DNA of 64,000 bases. It comes from Burkholderia sp. (GTDB lineage: Bacteria; Pseudomonadota; Gammaproteobacteria; Burkholderiales; Burkholderiaceae). The translations under genes were made by a program, and so were the position numbers. Below are positions 1 to 8,867 of the stretch, piece by piece (position 1 is the stretch's first letter; each line of letters opens with the position of its first letter). The notes under the pieces are model-generated. The model searched no databases. It was not told where the DNA came from and saw only the letters and a list, made by a program, of their open reading frames with translations. The stretch is taken from the NCBI GenBank assembly GCA_031253835.1, contig JAIRVP010000007.1, forward strand, positions 1 through 64,000, written 5' to 3'.

Positions 1-552
1 GCGGGCAACGCGATCGCGACGGTGCAGTCGAGCGACCCGATCAAGGTCATCACGGTGCGTGCGACGGGCTTCGATCCGGTTGCGGCCGAAGGCGGCAGCG
101 CAGCGGTCGAGAAGATCGAGGCGGCGGCAGATGCAGGCAAGTCGCAGTTCGTGAGCCGTGAAGTGACGAAGCTGGACCGTCCGGAACTCACCAGCGCGAA
201 GATCATCGTGTCGGGCGGCCGCGGTCTGGGCAGCGGCGAAAACTACACGAAGGTGCTGGAGCCGCTGGCCGACAAGCTGTCGGCGGCACTGGGCGCATCG
301 CGCGCGGCAGTCGACGCCGGCTACGTGCCGAACGACTATCAGGTCGGCCAGACCGGCAAGATCGTCGCACCGCAGCTGTACATCGCGGTGGGCATCTCGG
401 GGGCGATCCAGCACCTGGCCGGCATGAAGGATTCGAAGGTGATCGTTGCGATCAACAAGGATCCGGAAGCACCGATCTTCAGCGTGGCCGATTACGGCCT
501 CGTTGGAGACTTGTTCTTAACAGTTCCAGAATTGTCTGATCACCTTGCGTAA
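1..552 (+). CDS. etfA: electron transfer flavoprotein alpha subunit, C-terminal part
   Basis: Open from the first base of the window, so the N-terminus lies outside. EtfA pairs with EtfB, binds FAD and passes electrons from acyl-CoA and other dehydrogenases to ETF-quinone oxidoreductase. The visible part is the FAD-binding C-terminal domain: [42 protein letters not shown] and [18 protein letters not shown] are all family hallmarks. The last 15 or so codons (from about 505) switch to codons such as ttg, tta and aca, unlike the strongly G/C-ending codons before them, and the tail [16 protein letters not shown] is a slightly odd variant. The 3' end may therefore have been exchanged by recombination. 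The identification is secure; the tail history is inference. Confidence 0.95.
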   Translation, partial: AGNAIATVQSSDPIKVITVRATGFDPVAAEGGSAAVEKIEAAADAGKSQFVSREVTKLDRPELTSAKIIVSGGRGLGSGENYTKVLEPLADKLSAALGASRAAVDAGYVPNDYQVGQTGKIVAPQLYIAVGISGAIQHLAGMKDSKVIVAINKDPEAPIFSVADYGLVGDLFLTVPELSDHLA

Positions 553-603
553 GGAAGAGATATCCATGCGTGTCGTTTTTTGGTGATCAGGTTGGAGGCG
601 ACT

Positions 604-849
604 ATGAGTGCAATGGAGCAAGCCCGCCACAACGGGGCTGCCGCTGCCAATGCCGATGATGCATCAATCTGGCGCTGGTTTTCTGCACTTCTTGAGGAGC
701 GCAGGATCCGGTGGCGCTTCATGCTTGGAAAATGGGTGGTACATGTTGACCGTAACCATGTCGCAACCGAGCTTAGTTTTGACGATGCGATTCGCGTTGC
801 GAAGATGGAAGCGACGGAAAAGGGGCTCGGACTAGTGACCGTGCCTTAA
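604..849 (+). CDS. small hypothetical protein (81 aa)
   Basis: Not recognised. The start at 604 is chosen because a good Shine-Dalgarno (ttggagg) sits a few bases upstream; a frame open from 580 has no such site. The protein has a Trp/Arg-rich middle (SIWRWFSALLEERRIRWRF), then GKWVVHVDRNHVATELSFDDAIRVAKME, which looks like a small alpha/beta domain with an amphipathic C-terminal helix. It has no signal peptide or membrane segment. It lies 51 bp after etfA on the same strand and may share its transcript. Codon use is less G/C-biased than in neighbouring core genes. Confidence 0.55.
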   Translation: MSAMEQARHNGAAAANADDASIWRWFSALLEERRIRWRFMLGKWVVHVDRNHVATELSFDDAIRVAKMEATEKGLGLVTVP

Positions 850-1776
850 AAAATGCCGGTCGACTGATTGATCTTGGGTGGCATCAGATGCTTTCGCGGG
901 CGGCTCATGTTGAATTAATTTGATATGCAAAATAATTTAAATGGAATCTTGCATACCCCCTCCCACCCTGCGCGACCTGAGGCGTTCTCGTCTTGCGCCT
1001 AATCATAGGCGTCGACCGCCACGATTGAAAACCTCCACTTACAACGGTGCTTCGTCTTGCGACGAATTTTGTATCGCCGAACAATAGGCGTGCATTGACT
1101 TTACATTGTCTTCAGATGTGGTTTATGGGAGGGCAAGCCTTCCATGTCAACCGGTCGCGATGCTGAAATTCTTAACTATTCCGTCGAGAGTGTTTTTTCG
1201 CTATTGCCGGTCGCCTTCCAGAATAACTTGTCCAGGCGCCAGTGAGATGGGATTTGAGATGTTGAATTATTTGCGCCGAGATCTCCTTGGGGTGAATTCC
1301 GGATCTGGCGCTTTGCAATATATAAAAAGATAGCGCCATTATGGGGCGGGCATCTTTGGGTATGTTCTGCAGAAAAAGGTCGCCTGAATTCATTGAGGTT
1401 GCCAAGAAAGCTGTCGCGTACTTTGGGATAACGACAAGGTATGAGTTCATGCGGGACAATATCAACGAGCGTCGTCCGAAAATGACGTGCCACGCCCCCG
1501 GTATTGATCATAGTGGTTGTTTCGAATTGCATCGTTAGACGGGCGGTGCGCTCTAGGGCGAGGATGAATGAAGGCTCGGCGTGAGCAAGCATTCCTGGCA
1601 GGCCAGCGGTGCCGTCTGGTACGTGACCGTGCCCCGAATTCATCAGACGAATTTGATTTGAAATTTGTCAAACTTAGATGTATTTCGTCGTATACCGCCT
1701 GATCTGAGATTTTTTTCGTATCGATAGACCGATATGATTTCTCCAACCCATCCGTTGTTAGCAGAGCCCTTAGCGC
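850..1776. other. AT-richer stretch with no convincing gene
   Basis: About 930 bases of visibly lower GC. Short open frames occur on both strands; the longest is 1176-1643 on the minus strand, which I do not recognise and which has no clear start signal. Two inverted repeats are visible: TATGCAA at 924-930 with TTGCATA at 949-955, and CGCCTA at 996-1001 with TAGGCG at 1006-1011. The phrase cgtcttgcg occurs near 989 and again near 1052, each followed within about 35 bases by ataggcgt. I see no transposase remnant. It may be decayed accessory DNA. Confidence 0.4.
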
Positions 1777-1815
1777 GTGGCAGCCGGGCGGCGCCGGAAG
1801 CATTTTGAGAGTTGT

Positions 1816-2493
1816 ATGTTAGCTATGTCACTCGCGATTATTGAATGCAGCCGCAGGCGAGCCGCGCAGGTTCGGTCGGACAACGCATCTGCGCCCTTAC
1901 GGAGCGGACCCAAGTGGGTTTGTCAAATTGTGCCAGGCCATGAGGCAGGAGGCGGCGGGCAATGCATATCAACTGCTCAAATAGTCGGATTGCTTGGCCA
2001 ACTAAAGCCTGCAAACATCGTATTGACCGACCATGCCTCGAACGCAGGCGGCTGGCTGGCGCGTTCGCCGGTAGACGAAGCTGACCGGTGTCGAGCGTAC
2101 GCCTATCTCAGTGCTAACGGGGTCCTTGAGATGGTCGGAATGCCGGGCGTCGGCCCCTGGCTCGAAGAGAGAGATACATGGTGGCCCGGCACGTACGAAT
2201 TGCCGCTGCTTGAACAGTTGTCCGAGAACGGACCTCTCCGCAACCTAGTCGGCCCCAGGGCATCCTCGTATGTGTTGATGAGTCTGACGGAGATCGATGG
2301 CACTGCGCTCGTCACCGAATCGGACAACGGCATTGAGCGACCGTTCCGCATTCCTGCTGGTGTCGACACGATCCATTTCGCGCCGGTCTGCACCGGCGGT
2401 CCCGCGGAATACTGGCGCGAAGCCCTTGTTGCCGCGTTCGACCGCATCCGGCAACTCGTCGGGCTAAGGTCGGCCCGTCCATTCTACCTTTAG
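1816..2493 (+). CDS. hypothetical protein (225 aa)
   Basis: Not recognised. The ATG at 1816 has a weak gagag upstream; an in-frame start at 1777 is possible but unsupported. From about 1900 the third codon positions are G/C-rich as in real Burkholderia genes. The protein appears soluble, with HASNAGGWLARSPVDEAD, LEERDTWWPGTYELPLLEQL and a C-terminal region (GPAEYWREALVAAFDRI) likely to be helical. It has no signal peptide or transmembrane segment. It precedes the Lrp-type gene by 33 bp on the same strand. The first 30 or so residues are Arg-rich and the true start could be later. Confidence 0.5.
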   Translation: MLAMSLAIIECSRRRAAQVRSDNASAPLRSGPKWVCQIVPGHEAGGGGQCISTAQIVGLLGQLKPANIVLTDHASNAGGWLARSPVDEADRCRAYAYLSANGVLEMVGMPGVGPWLEERDTWWPGTYELPLLEQLSENGPLRNLVGPRASSYVLMSLTEIDGTALVTESDNGIERPFRIPAGVDTIHFAPVCTGGPAEYWREALVAAFDRIRQLVGLRSARPFYL

Positions 2494-2526
2494 CACAAAC
2501 ACGCCCAACGCTTGGCAAGCCATACC

Positions 2527-3024
2527 ATGATGGACGTACTCGACACCTTTGATCGCAAGATCCTGAACATCGTCCAGCGCGACGGCACCGCGACGGCGGA
2601 TGCCATTGCCGAACGGATCGGCCTGTCCACGTCTGCCGTACAGAAGCGGTTAAAACGGATGCGCACCGAAAAGATCATCTCTGCGGAGATTGCAGTGGTT
2701 GATCCCGCGGCGGTTGGCCGTCCGATGACCTTCATTGCAGCAATGGAAATCGAACGCGAAAACTACGAGACGATTGCAAAGTTTCGCGAGTGGGCGAAGT
2801 CATATGACGAGATCCAGCAGATCTATTACGTGACGGGCTCCGTTGACCTGATCGCGATTGTCACCGCACGCGATGTCGAGGCCTACGACCGACTCTCCGC
2901 TCGGATCATGCAGAGCAATCCGATGATCCGACGGATCAATACGAATGTCGTGCTCAGTTCGATCAAGGTCGGGTTGTTCGTGCCGGTCGAGAAGGACGGC
3001 GACGACGAGCCGCCCACCGTCTGA
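2527..3024 (+). CDS. Lrp/AsnC-family transcriptional regulator
   Basis: About 165 residues, the normal size for the family. The N-terminal winged HTH (LDTFDRKILNIVQRDG, then IAERIGLSTSAVQKRLKRM) is followed by a RAM/AsnC ligand domain (about residues 70-155) with YVTGSVDLIAIVTARDVEAY. Members sense amino acids and control their transport and catabolism. Start 2527 (ATG-ATG) is preferred over a TTG at 2512. The gene lies upstream of, and parallel to, the homoserine dehydrogenase-led locus and is separated from it by a strong hairpin, so it probably has its own transcript and regulates the locus. A second, different Lrp-type gene closes the locus at 11,069. Confidence 0.93.
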   Translation: MMDVLDTFDRKILNIVQRDGTATADAIAERIGLSTSAVQKRLKRMRTEKIISAEIAVVDPAAVGRPMTFIAAMEIERENYETIAKFREWAKSYDEIQQIYYVTGSVDLIAIVTARDVEAYDRLSARIMQSNPMIRRINTNVVLSSIKVGLFVPVEKDGDDEPPTV

Positions 3025-3037
3025 CGAACACACCCGG

Positions 3038-3069
3038 CACGCGGACGGCCGATCCGGCCGTCCTGCGTG
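3038..3069 (+). terminator. strong hairpin after the Lrp-type gene
   Basis: Stem GGACGGCCG (3043-3051) with CGGCCGTCC (3055-3063) and a 3-nt loop, extended by CACGC/GCGTG with one bulged T. It starts 13 bases after the stop codon. There is no T-run, so this is a terminator-like or attenuating hairpin rather than a classical intrinsic terminator. Confidence 0.6.
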
Positions 3070-3175
3070 ACGAACCGCAATCCGGCCTAGTCGAAAACAG
3101 CCGAAACGCATAATTTGATGAGCAATTCGCACGACTAACCTTATTCCTGAATTCACTGAACAGGAGATGATCGAG

Positions 3176-4255
3176 ATGGAACTCAAATTGGCACTGATCG
3201 GCTTCGGCGGAGTCAATCAAGGACTGGTCGAGCTGCTCAAGAAAAAGCGCGCGATGCTGTCGACCGCGGGGCTTGACGTGTCGGTCACGATGGTCGCTGA
3301 TCTGCGGTTCGGGATCGCGACGAACCCGCGCGGCATCGCGCTGGACGTGCTCGACGAGACCGCACGACGCGGCGTCGATCCCGAAGCGTTGCGTCGCGAT
3401 CCCGGCACGCTGGTGTCGCCGGACGTCAATCTCGGCGCGGTGCTGAAGGCGATCGCGTCGGAGCATGTCGATGTCGTCGTCGAAGCGACCTTCACCGATC
3501 CGAACACCGGCGAGCCGGCGCTGTCGCACTGCCGCACCGCGCTCGAATGTGGCAAGCACGTGATCACGACCAACAAGGGGCCGATCGCGCTCGCGCAGCA
3601 GGCGCTGTCGCGGATCGCCGCGAACTCGGGCGCATGCCTCCAGTACGAGGGCACCGTGATGAGCGGCACGCCGGTCCTGCGGCAGCTCGCGACGACGCTG
3701 CGCGGCTGCGACGTCAACGGCTTCGCCGGCATCCTGAACGGCACGTCGAACTACGTGCTTGGCCAGGTCGAGGCCGGTGCGACCTTCGATGTGGCAATCA
3801 AGGACGCGCAGCAGCGTGGCTATGCGGAAGCGAATCCCGCAGCCGACGTGAACGGCTCGGACGTACAGCTGAAGGTCGTCATTCTTGCGAACGCGCTATG
3901 GAACGCGGGCCTCAAGCGCAGCGACGTGACGTGTCGGGGCATCGTCGAGCTGACCGAGGACGACGTGCGTGCCGCGGCAGCCGAAGGCATGTCCTGGCGG
4001 TTGATCGGATCGGCCGTCCGTCATCCGGACGCCACGGTGACCGCAAGCGTCGAGCCGCGCAAGCTTCCGGCCGGCCATCCGTTGCGTGCCGCGAGCGGCG
4101 TGACGAACGCGATTACATTCGACACTGACGTGCTTGGCGGCGTGACGATCAGCGGGCCCGGTGCAGGCCGCGAAGAGACTGCGTTCGCGATCCTGTCCGA
4201 CCTGATCGAACTCGCTGACCGAATCGGCGCCACCGCGCAGGAGGTGGCCGCATGA
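3176..4255 (+). CDS. homoserine dehydrogenase, short form without ACT domain
   Basis: Interconverts homoserine and aspartate semialdehyde with NAD(P). About 359 residues, lacking the C-terminal ACT regulatory domain of biosynthetic enzymes. It shows a Rossmann motif (GFGGVNQGL), [10 protein letters not shown] with the catalytic Lys, the family signature [11 protein letters not shown], and [16 protein letters not shown] in the substrate domain. Start 3176 is preferred: the cagGAG Shine-Dalgarno is about 9 nt upstream, whereas it directly abuts the alternative ATG at 3167. The stop overlaps the aldehyde dehydrogenase start by 4 bp (atga). Lack of feedback control and the operon context argue for a catabolic role (homoserine oxidation); this is inference. 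Confidence 0.92.
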   Translation: MELKLALIGFGGVNQGLVELLKKKRAMLSTAGLDVSVTMVADLRFGIATNPRGIALDVLDETARRGVDPEALRRDPGTLVSPDVNLGAVLKAIASEHVDVVVEATFTDPNTGEPALSHCRTALECGKHVITTNKGPIALAQQALSRIAANSGACLQYEGTVMSGTPVLRQLATTLRGCDVNGFAGILNGTSNYVLGQVEAGATFDVAIKDAQQRGYAEANPAADVNGSDVQLKVVILANALWNAGLKRSDVTCRGIVELTEDDVRAAAAEGMSWRLIGSAVRHPDATVTASVEPRKLPAGHPLRAASGVTNAITFDTDVLGGVTISGPGAGREETAFAILSDLIELADRIGATAQEVAA

Positions 4256-5682
4256 GCGCGCGCGAAGCGGTGATCGGCGATTTCGCGTCGGCCGGCGTGG
4301 CCGACGTCCGGTCGCCTTATGACGGCTCCGTCGTCGGCACGGTTCGCCTGTCGCCCGTCGATGCAACGCCGGCACTCGTCGAGCGCGCACTCGCGGGTGC
4401 AAACGCGGCCGCGGCACTGCCGCGTAGCCGGCGGGCGGACATCCTGTTCCGCGCGGCGGCGCTCGTCGAGGAACGCGCGGAGACGTTCGCACGCACGATC
4501 GCGCTCGAAGCCGGCAAACCGCTGCGGCAGGCGCGCAAGGAGGTCGCGCGCTGCGTGAACACGCTGCGCCTGTCCGGCGAGGAGGCGAAGCGCCTGGTCG
4601 GCGAGACGATTCCGTTCGACGGCTATCCCGGCTCCGAGGATCGCAGCGGCTACTACACGCTGGACCCGCTCGGTGTGATTCTCGCGATCACGCCGTTCAA
4701 CGACCCGCTGAACCTCGTCGCGCACAAACTCGGGCCTGCGATCGCGACCGGCAATGCGGCAATCCTGAAACCGTCGCTGCTCGCGCCGCTGTCCGCACAG
4801 GCCCTCGTCGAGATCCTGTGGGAGGCTGGTGCGTCGCGCGACGCGCTGCAGATCGTGCACGGCGGCGCGGAGATCGCATCCGCGCTGGTGCGCGACCGGC
4901 GCATCCGCATGGTGACGTTCACCGGCGGCCCGACGACCGGCGAGGCGATCACGCGCGACGCAGGGCTCAAGAAGATCGCGATGGACCTCGGTGGCAACGC
5001 ACCGGTGATCGTGATGGCCGACTGCGACCTGAAGGACGCGGCCGAATCGTGCGTGTCGGGCGCGTTCTGGGCCGCCGGGCAGAACTGCATCGGCACGCAG
5101 CGGATCTTCGTCGCCGAGGCCGCGTACGAGCCGTTCCTCCGTTACTTCGTCGAACTGACCCGCAAGATGGTCGCAGGCGATCCGCTCGACGACGCGACCG
5201 ACATGGGGCCGATGATCGACGAGGAACAGGCGATCCGGATCGAACGCTGGGTCGACGAAGCGGTCGCGGGCGGCGCGACGGTGTTGACCGGCCATCGCCG
5301 GCGCGGCGCGCTGTACGAGCCGACGGTGCTCGCCGACGTGCCGTGCGATGCGCGCGTGTGGACCGACGAGGTGTTCGCGCCGGTCGTGACGATTGTGAAA
5401 TTCACCGACCTGCAGCAGGCGCTCGATGCCGCCAATGCGTCCGAAAGCAGCCTGCATGCGGGCGTGTTCACGAGCCGCCTGGAGGTGGCGCTCGGCGCGG
5501 CGGAGCGCCTGCAGGCCGGCGGCGTGATGATCAACGATTCGTCCGACTACCGCTTCGACGGCATGCCGTTCGGCGGTTTCAAGTATGGGTCGCTGGGCCG
5601 TGAAGGCGTGCGGTTCGCGATGACGGAAATGACGCAGCCGAAGGTGGTCTGCTTCAGGCGCAACCGGGGGCTGTCGAGCTGA
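4252..5682 (+). CDS. aldehyde dehydrogenase family protein
   Basis: NAD(P)-dependent oxidation of an aldehyde to a carboxylate, 476 residues. Visible are [11 protein letters not shown] (cofactor loop), [11 protein letters not shown] with the general-base region, the catalytic Cys in [10 protein letters not shown], and the C-terminal [10 protein letters not shown] and [15 protein letters not shown]. It is closest in style to small-aldehyde dehydrogenases of the phosphonoacetaldehyde/lactaldehyde group. It is translationally coupled to the homoserine dehydrogenase through a 4-bp overlap. The obvious aldehyde made by that partner is aspartate semialdehyde, so the pair could run homoserine to aspartate. 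The substrate is inferred, not shown by sequence. Confidence 0.93.
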   Translation: MSAREAVIGDFASAGVADVRSPYDGSVVGTVRLSPVDATPALVERALAGANAAAALPRSRRADILFRAAALVEERAETFARTIALEAGKPLRQARKEVARCVNTLRLSGEEAKRLVGETIPFDGYPGSEDRSGYYTLDPLGVILAITPFNDPLNLVAHKLGPAIATGNAAILKPSLLAPLSAQALVEILWEAGASRDALQIVHGGAEIASALVRDRRIRMVTFTGGPTTGEAITRDAGLKKIAMDLGGNAPVIVMADCDLKDAAESCVSGAFWAAGQNCIGTQRIFVAEAAYEPFLRYFVELTRKMVAGDPLDDATDMGPMIDEEQAIRIERWVDEAVAGGATVLTGHRRRGALYEPTVLADVPCDARVWTDEVFAPVVTIVKFTDLQQALDAANASESSLHAGVFTSRLEVALGAAERLQAGGVMINDSSDYRFDGMPFGGFKYGSLGREGVRFAMTEMTQPKVVCFRRNRGLSS

Positions 5683-5684
5683 CG

Positions 5685-5717
5685 CGCTGCGCCGGCGCGT
5701 GGGGCGCCGGCGCAGCG
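5685..5717 (+). terminator. 13-bp perfect hairpin between the dehydrogenases and the ABC genes
   Basis: CGCTGCGCCGGCG (5685-5697) pairs perfectly with CGCCGGCGCAGCG (5705-5717) across a 7-nt loop, directly after the aldehyde dehydrogenase stop. There is no T-run. It is likely a partial terminator or RNA-stability element that separates expression of the two enzymes from the transporter. Confidence 0.6.
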
Positions 5718-5759
5718 TGAACCGGGGCGGTGTGCAACGTATCGAAGAGGGAGTCGGGG

Positions 5760-6557
5760 ATGCCAGCAGCAATTCCTGCATGCAAGCCAGCGGCCGACGT
5801 GCTGGTGGTCGAGGATATTCATAAATCGTTCGGCGGGGTCGAGGTGCTGAAAGGCATCTCGCTGACCGCGAGGAATCACGAGGTCGTGTCGATCCTCGGC
5901 AGCAGTGGGTCGGGCAAGAGCACGTTCCTCAGGTGTATCAATTTGCTGGAAACGCCCGACCGCGGCCGGATCCGCGTGAACGGCGAGACGCTCGCGCTGA
6001 AGCCGGCGGGCCGCGACGGCGCGCTCGTCGCCGCCGATCCGAAGCAGGTGATGCGCGTGCGCCGCAAGCTCGCGATGGTGTTCCAGCAATTCAATCTGTG
6101 GGCGCACATGACGGTGCTGCAGAACGTGATGTTCGTGCCGGTGCGCGTGCTCGGCGTGCCGAAGCGCGACGCGCGCGACAAGGCGATTGCGATGCTCGAG
6201 CGCGTAGGGCTCGCCGGCAAGTGCGAGCACTACCCGAACCAGCTTTCGGGCGGCCAGCAGCAGCGCGTCGCGATCGCGCGTGCGCTCGCGACCGATCCGG
6301 AGGTGATGCTGTTCGACGAGCCGACATCGGCGCTCGACCCCGAGCTCGTCGGCGAAGTGCTGAAGGTGATGCGCTCGCTCGCGGACGAGGGCCGCACGAT
6401 GCTTGTCGTCACGCACGAGATGGGATTCGCGCGCGAAGTCGCGAACCGCGTGGTGTTCGTCCACCAGGGGCGCATCGAGGAAGACGGCAGTCCCGATGAA
6501 GTATTCGCGAGCCAGAAATCACCGCGATTCCAGAAGTTTCTGTCCAGCATCATCTGA
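5760..6557 (+). CDS. polar amino-acid ABC transporter, ATP-binding protein
   Basis: 265 residues, HisP/GlnQ type. Walker [10 protein letters not shown] (about residues 47-55), Q-loop [11 protein letters not shown], signature [14 protein letters not shown], Walker [15 protein letters not shown] and the switch His in [12 protein letters not shown] are all present. ATG 5760 is chosen for the gagggag site just upstream; an upstream GTG start is less likely. It powers the importer formed with the binding protein and two permeases that follow on the same strand. The residues show nothing about substrate beyond a polar amino acid. Confidence 0.96.
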   Translation: MPAAIPACKPAADVLVVEDIHKSFGGVEVLKGISLTARNHEVVSILGSSGSGKSTFLRCINLLETPDRGRIRVNGETLALKPAGRDGALVAADPKQVMRVRRKLAMVFQQFNLWAHMTVLQNVMFVPVRVLGVPKRDARDKAIAMLERVGLAGKCEHYPNQLSGGQQQRVAIARALATDPEVMLFDEPTSALDPELVGEVLKVMRSLADEGRTMLVVTHEMGFAREVANRVVFVHQGRIEEDGSPDEVFASQKSPRFQKFLSSII

Positions 6558-6588
6558 TGCGGATCCAACGCCAACCGGAGGGGAAATC

Positions 6589-7368
6589 ATGAAGAAACTG
6601 CTTCAGTCGCTGTGCGTGGGCGCGGCATTGCTCGGATCTGTTGCGCATGCCGAACAGGTCGTGCGGGTCGGCACGCTCGCCGATTACGCGCCGTTCGAAT
6701 ACAAGGACGCGTCCGGCAAGCTGCAGGGGATGGAGATCGACATCGGCAAGAAGATGTGCGACGCGATGAAGGTCAAGTGCCAGTGGGTGACGATGGACTT
6801 CGACGCGCTGATTCCGGCGCTCAAGGCGAAGCAGATCGACGCGGTGCTCGCGCAGATGTCGAAGACGCCGGAGCGCGAGCAGTCGGTCGACTTCACGCGC
6901 ATCTTCACAACGGCACCCGTGCAGCTCGTCGCGAAGCAGGGCTCGGGAATCACGGACAACGCGGCCACGCTGCGCGGCAAGACGATCGGCGTGCAGACGG
7001 CGTCGACGCACGAATCCTACTTGCGCCGCCGCCTGCCGGCGAGCAAGTCGGGCATCGACGTGAAGGTCTACCAGACGCTCGACGAGGCGTGGCTCGATCT
7101 CGAGGCCGGCCGCATCGACGCGGTGTTTTCCGACAACACGGTGGCCTACGACTGGCTGACGAAAGCCGGCAAGAAGGAGGGCTTCGACTTCGTCGGCAAG
7201 CCGATCGCCGATGCGGAGATCTTCGGCGACGGCACGGCGATCGCCGTGCGCAAGGGCGACGTGCCGCTGAAGACGCTGTTCGACAAGGGCATCGCGCAGA
7301 TGCAGGCCGACGGCACGTTCGCGGCTGCCAACAAGCGCTATTTCCCGTTCAGCATCGCGCCGCAATAA
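6589..7368 (+). CDS. amino-acid ABC transporter, periplasmic binding protein
   Basis: 259 residues starting at 6589 after a ggagggg Shine-Dalgarno. A signal peptide covers about residues 1-21 (KKLLQSLCVGAALLGSVAHA). The mature part is a PBPb/SBP_bac_3 fold: VRVGTLADYAPFEYKDASGK, GMEIDIGKKMCDAMKVKC, MDFDALIPALKAKQIDAV and the CREQ-like SKTPEREQSVDFT segment. It is the specificity component of the importer. A strong hairpin follows it, as is common in such operons, where the binding protein is made in excess. Confidence 0.96.
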   Translation: MKKLLQSLCVGAALLGSVAHAEQVVRVGTLADYAPFEYKDASGKLQGMEIDIGKKMCDAMKVKCQWVTMDFDALIPALKAKQIDAVLAQMSKTPEREQSVDFTRIFTTAPVQLVAKQGSGITDNAATLRGKTIGVQTASTHESYLRRRLPASKSGIDVKVYQTLDEAWLDLEAGRIDAVFSDNTVAYDWLTKAGKKEGFDFVGKPIADAEIFGDGTAIAVRKGDVPLKTLFDKGIAQMQADGTFAAANKRYFPFSIAPQ

Positions 7369-7378
7369 CCGCGCATCG

Positions 7379-7413
7379 GGACCGCGCTGCCGCAGCACGG
7401 CGGCGCGCGGTCC
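7379..7413 (+). promoter_or_regulatory. intercistronic hairpin after the binding-protein gene
   Basis: GGACCGCGC (7379-7387) pairs with GCGCGGTCC (7405-7413), and an inner GCCG/CGGC stem is possible. It lies between the binding-protein stop and the first permease. It probably stabilises the upstream mRNA or attenuates readthrough so that less permease than binding protein is made (inference). Confidence 0.55.
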
Positions 7414-7438
7414 GCGCCTCACAAGGAGCGATACCACG

Positions 7439-8116
7439 ATGGACATGTTGGTGAACTACGGCGCGCAGATCGCGGCAGGCGCGCTCGTCACGCTGGAGCT
7501 CGCGGTCGCTGCGCTGTGCCTCGGCATGCTGCTCGGCATCGCCGGCGCGTCGGCGAAGCTGTCGAGCGTGCGCTGGCTGAGCGCCGCGACCTACGCGGTG
7601 ACCAATTTCCTGCGCGGCATTCCCGAGTTCCTGATCCTGCTGATCTGCTACTTCGGGCTGTCGCATCTGCTCAACACGCAGTTCGACGGCGCGCTCACGG
7701 TCAGCCCGTTCTCGGCCGGTGTGATCGCGCTCGCCGTGGTGTTCGGCGCGTATTCGTCGGAGATGTTCCGCGGCGCGTTCATCGCGGTGCCGGCCGGGCA
7801 GATCGAGGCCGCGCGCGCATACGGGATGACGCGCCTGCAGACGTTGTGGTTCGTCCGCCTGCCGCAGGCGTGGCGAATCTGCCTGCCGAGCCTGAACAAC
7901 ATGTGGCAGAACCTCCTGAAGGACACGTCACTCGTGTCGATCGTTGGGCTCGAGGACATGCTGCGCAAGGCCAACATCGCTGCGCAGTTTACCAAGCAGC
8001 CGTTTGTTTTCTACGTGACGGTCGGCGTCGTCTACTTCGGCTTTCTCGCCGTTTCCAACCCCGCGTTCGCGTGGCTCGAACGCATCGCGGGCCGCGGTTA
8101 CGCAAAGCGCACCTGA
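7439..8116 (+). CDS. amino-acid ABC transporter permease (HisQ-type)
   Basis: 225 residues. ATG 7439 follows an aaggag site. It has several hydrophobic segments, starting at ALVTLELAVAALCLGMLLG, and the permease EAA loop EAARAYGMTRLQTLWFVRLP that docks on the ATPase. It forms an inner-membrane heterodimer with the next gene. The spacing to the second permease is 12 bp. Confidence 0.95.
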   Translation: MDMLVNYGAQIAAGALVTLELAVAALCLGMLLGIAGASAKLSSVRWLSAATYAVTNFLRGIPEFLILLICYFGLSHLLNTQFDGALTVSPFSAGVIALAVVFGAYSSEMFRGAFIAVPAGQIEAARAYGMTRLQTLWFVRLPQAWRICLPSLNNMWQNLLKDTSLVSIVGLEDMLRKANIAAQFTKQPFVFYVTVGVVYFGFLAVSNPAFAWLERIAGRGYAKRT

Positions 8117-8128
8117 AGAGGCCATTCG

Positions 8129-8824
8129 ATGAACGACCTTCTTTCCCTGATTGCGCAGTCCGGCCCGGATATCGCGCGCGGCGCGTGGATCACGCTCGAG
8201 CTGCTGGTGCTGTCATGTGTGCTCGCGTTCGCGCTCGCGGTGCCGCTCGCCGTTGCGCGCACCTCGGAGAGCCGCTGGCTGTCCACGCCGAGCCGTCTCT
8301 TCATGTCGGTGTTTCGCGGCACGCCGCTGCTCGTGCAGATCTTCGTGCTGTATTACGGGCTCGCGCAGTTCTCATTCGTGCGCGCGTCGCCGTTGTGGCT
8401 GCTGGTCGGCGGCTCGTTCTCGTGCGCGTTGTGCGCGCTGACGCTCAACCTCGCAGCCTACATGGCGGAAGACATCCGCGGCGGGATCGCCGGCGTGCCC
8501 GCCGGCGAAAAGGAAGCCGCGCTCGCGTTCGGGGCGAGCCGCTTCATGCTGACCTGGTTCGTGATCGTGCCACGCGCGATCGGCATCGTCGCGCCGACGC
8601 TCGGCAACGAGATCGTGCTGCAGCTTAAATCGACCGCGCTCGCGAGCACGATCACCGTGCTCGACCTGACCGGCGTCGCGCGGCGCATCTCGATCGAAAC
8701 CTATACGACCGACGCGCTGATGCTGGCCGGCATCGTGTACGTCGGCATCACGGCAGTGCTGTCGACGGTGCTGAGACGCGTCGAAGGCCTGCTGAACCGC
8801 CATCTGGGCAGCATGCGTGCTTGA
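8129..8824 (+). CDS. amino-acid ABC transporter permease (HisM-type)
   Basis: 231 residues with about five hydrophobic segments, the FRGTPLLVQIFVLYYGLAQF stretch typical of polar amino-acid permeases, and the EAA loop EKEAALAFGASRFMLTWFVI. It is the second half of the transmembrane channel. It is followed within 45 bp by the PLP enzyme, so transporter and enzyme are probably co-transcribed. Confidence 0.95.
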   Translation: MNDLLSLIAQSGPDIARGAWITLELLVLSCVLAFALAVPLAVARTSESRWLSTPSRLFMSVFRGTPLLVQIFVLYYGLAQFSFVRASPLWLLVGGSFSCALCALTLNLAAYMAEDIRGGIAGVPAGEKEAALAFGASRFMLTWFVIVPRAIGIVAPTLGNEIVLQLKSTALASTITVLDLTGVARRISIETYTTDALMLAGIVYVGITAVLSTVLRRVEGLLNRHLGSMRA

Positions 8825-8867
8825 CGGCACCGCATGGACACGACACATCGAACGATCCGAGGACAAC

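Noticed and set aside
1176..1643. 155-residue minus-strand frame in the AT-rich gap
   Set aside because: No clear start, no motif, and several competing frames in the same stretch.
4021..5781. 586-residue minus-strand frame over the homoserine/aldehyde dehydrogenase genes
   Set aside because: Arg- and His-rich translation typical of antisense frames in high-GC DNA; the plus-strand enzymes are unmistakable.
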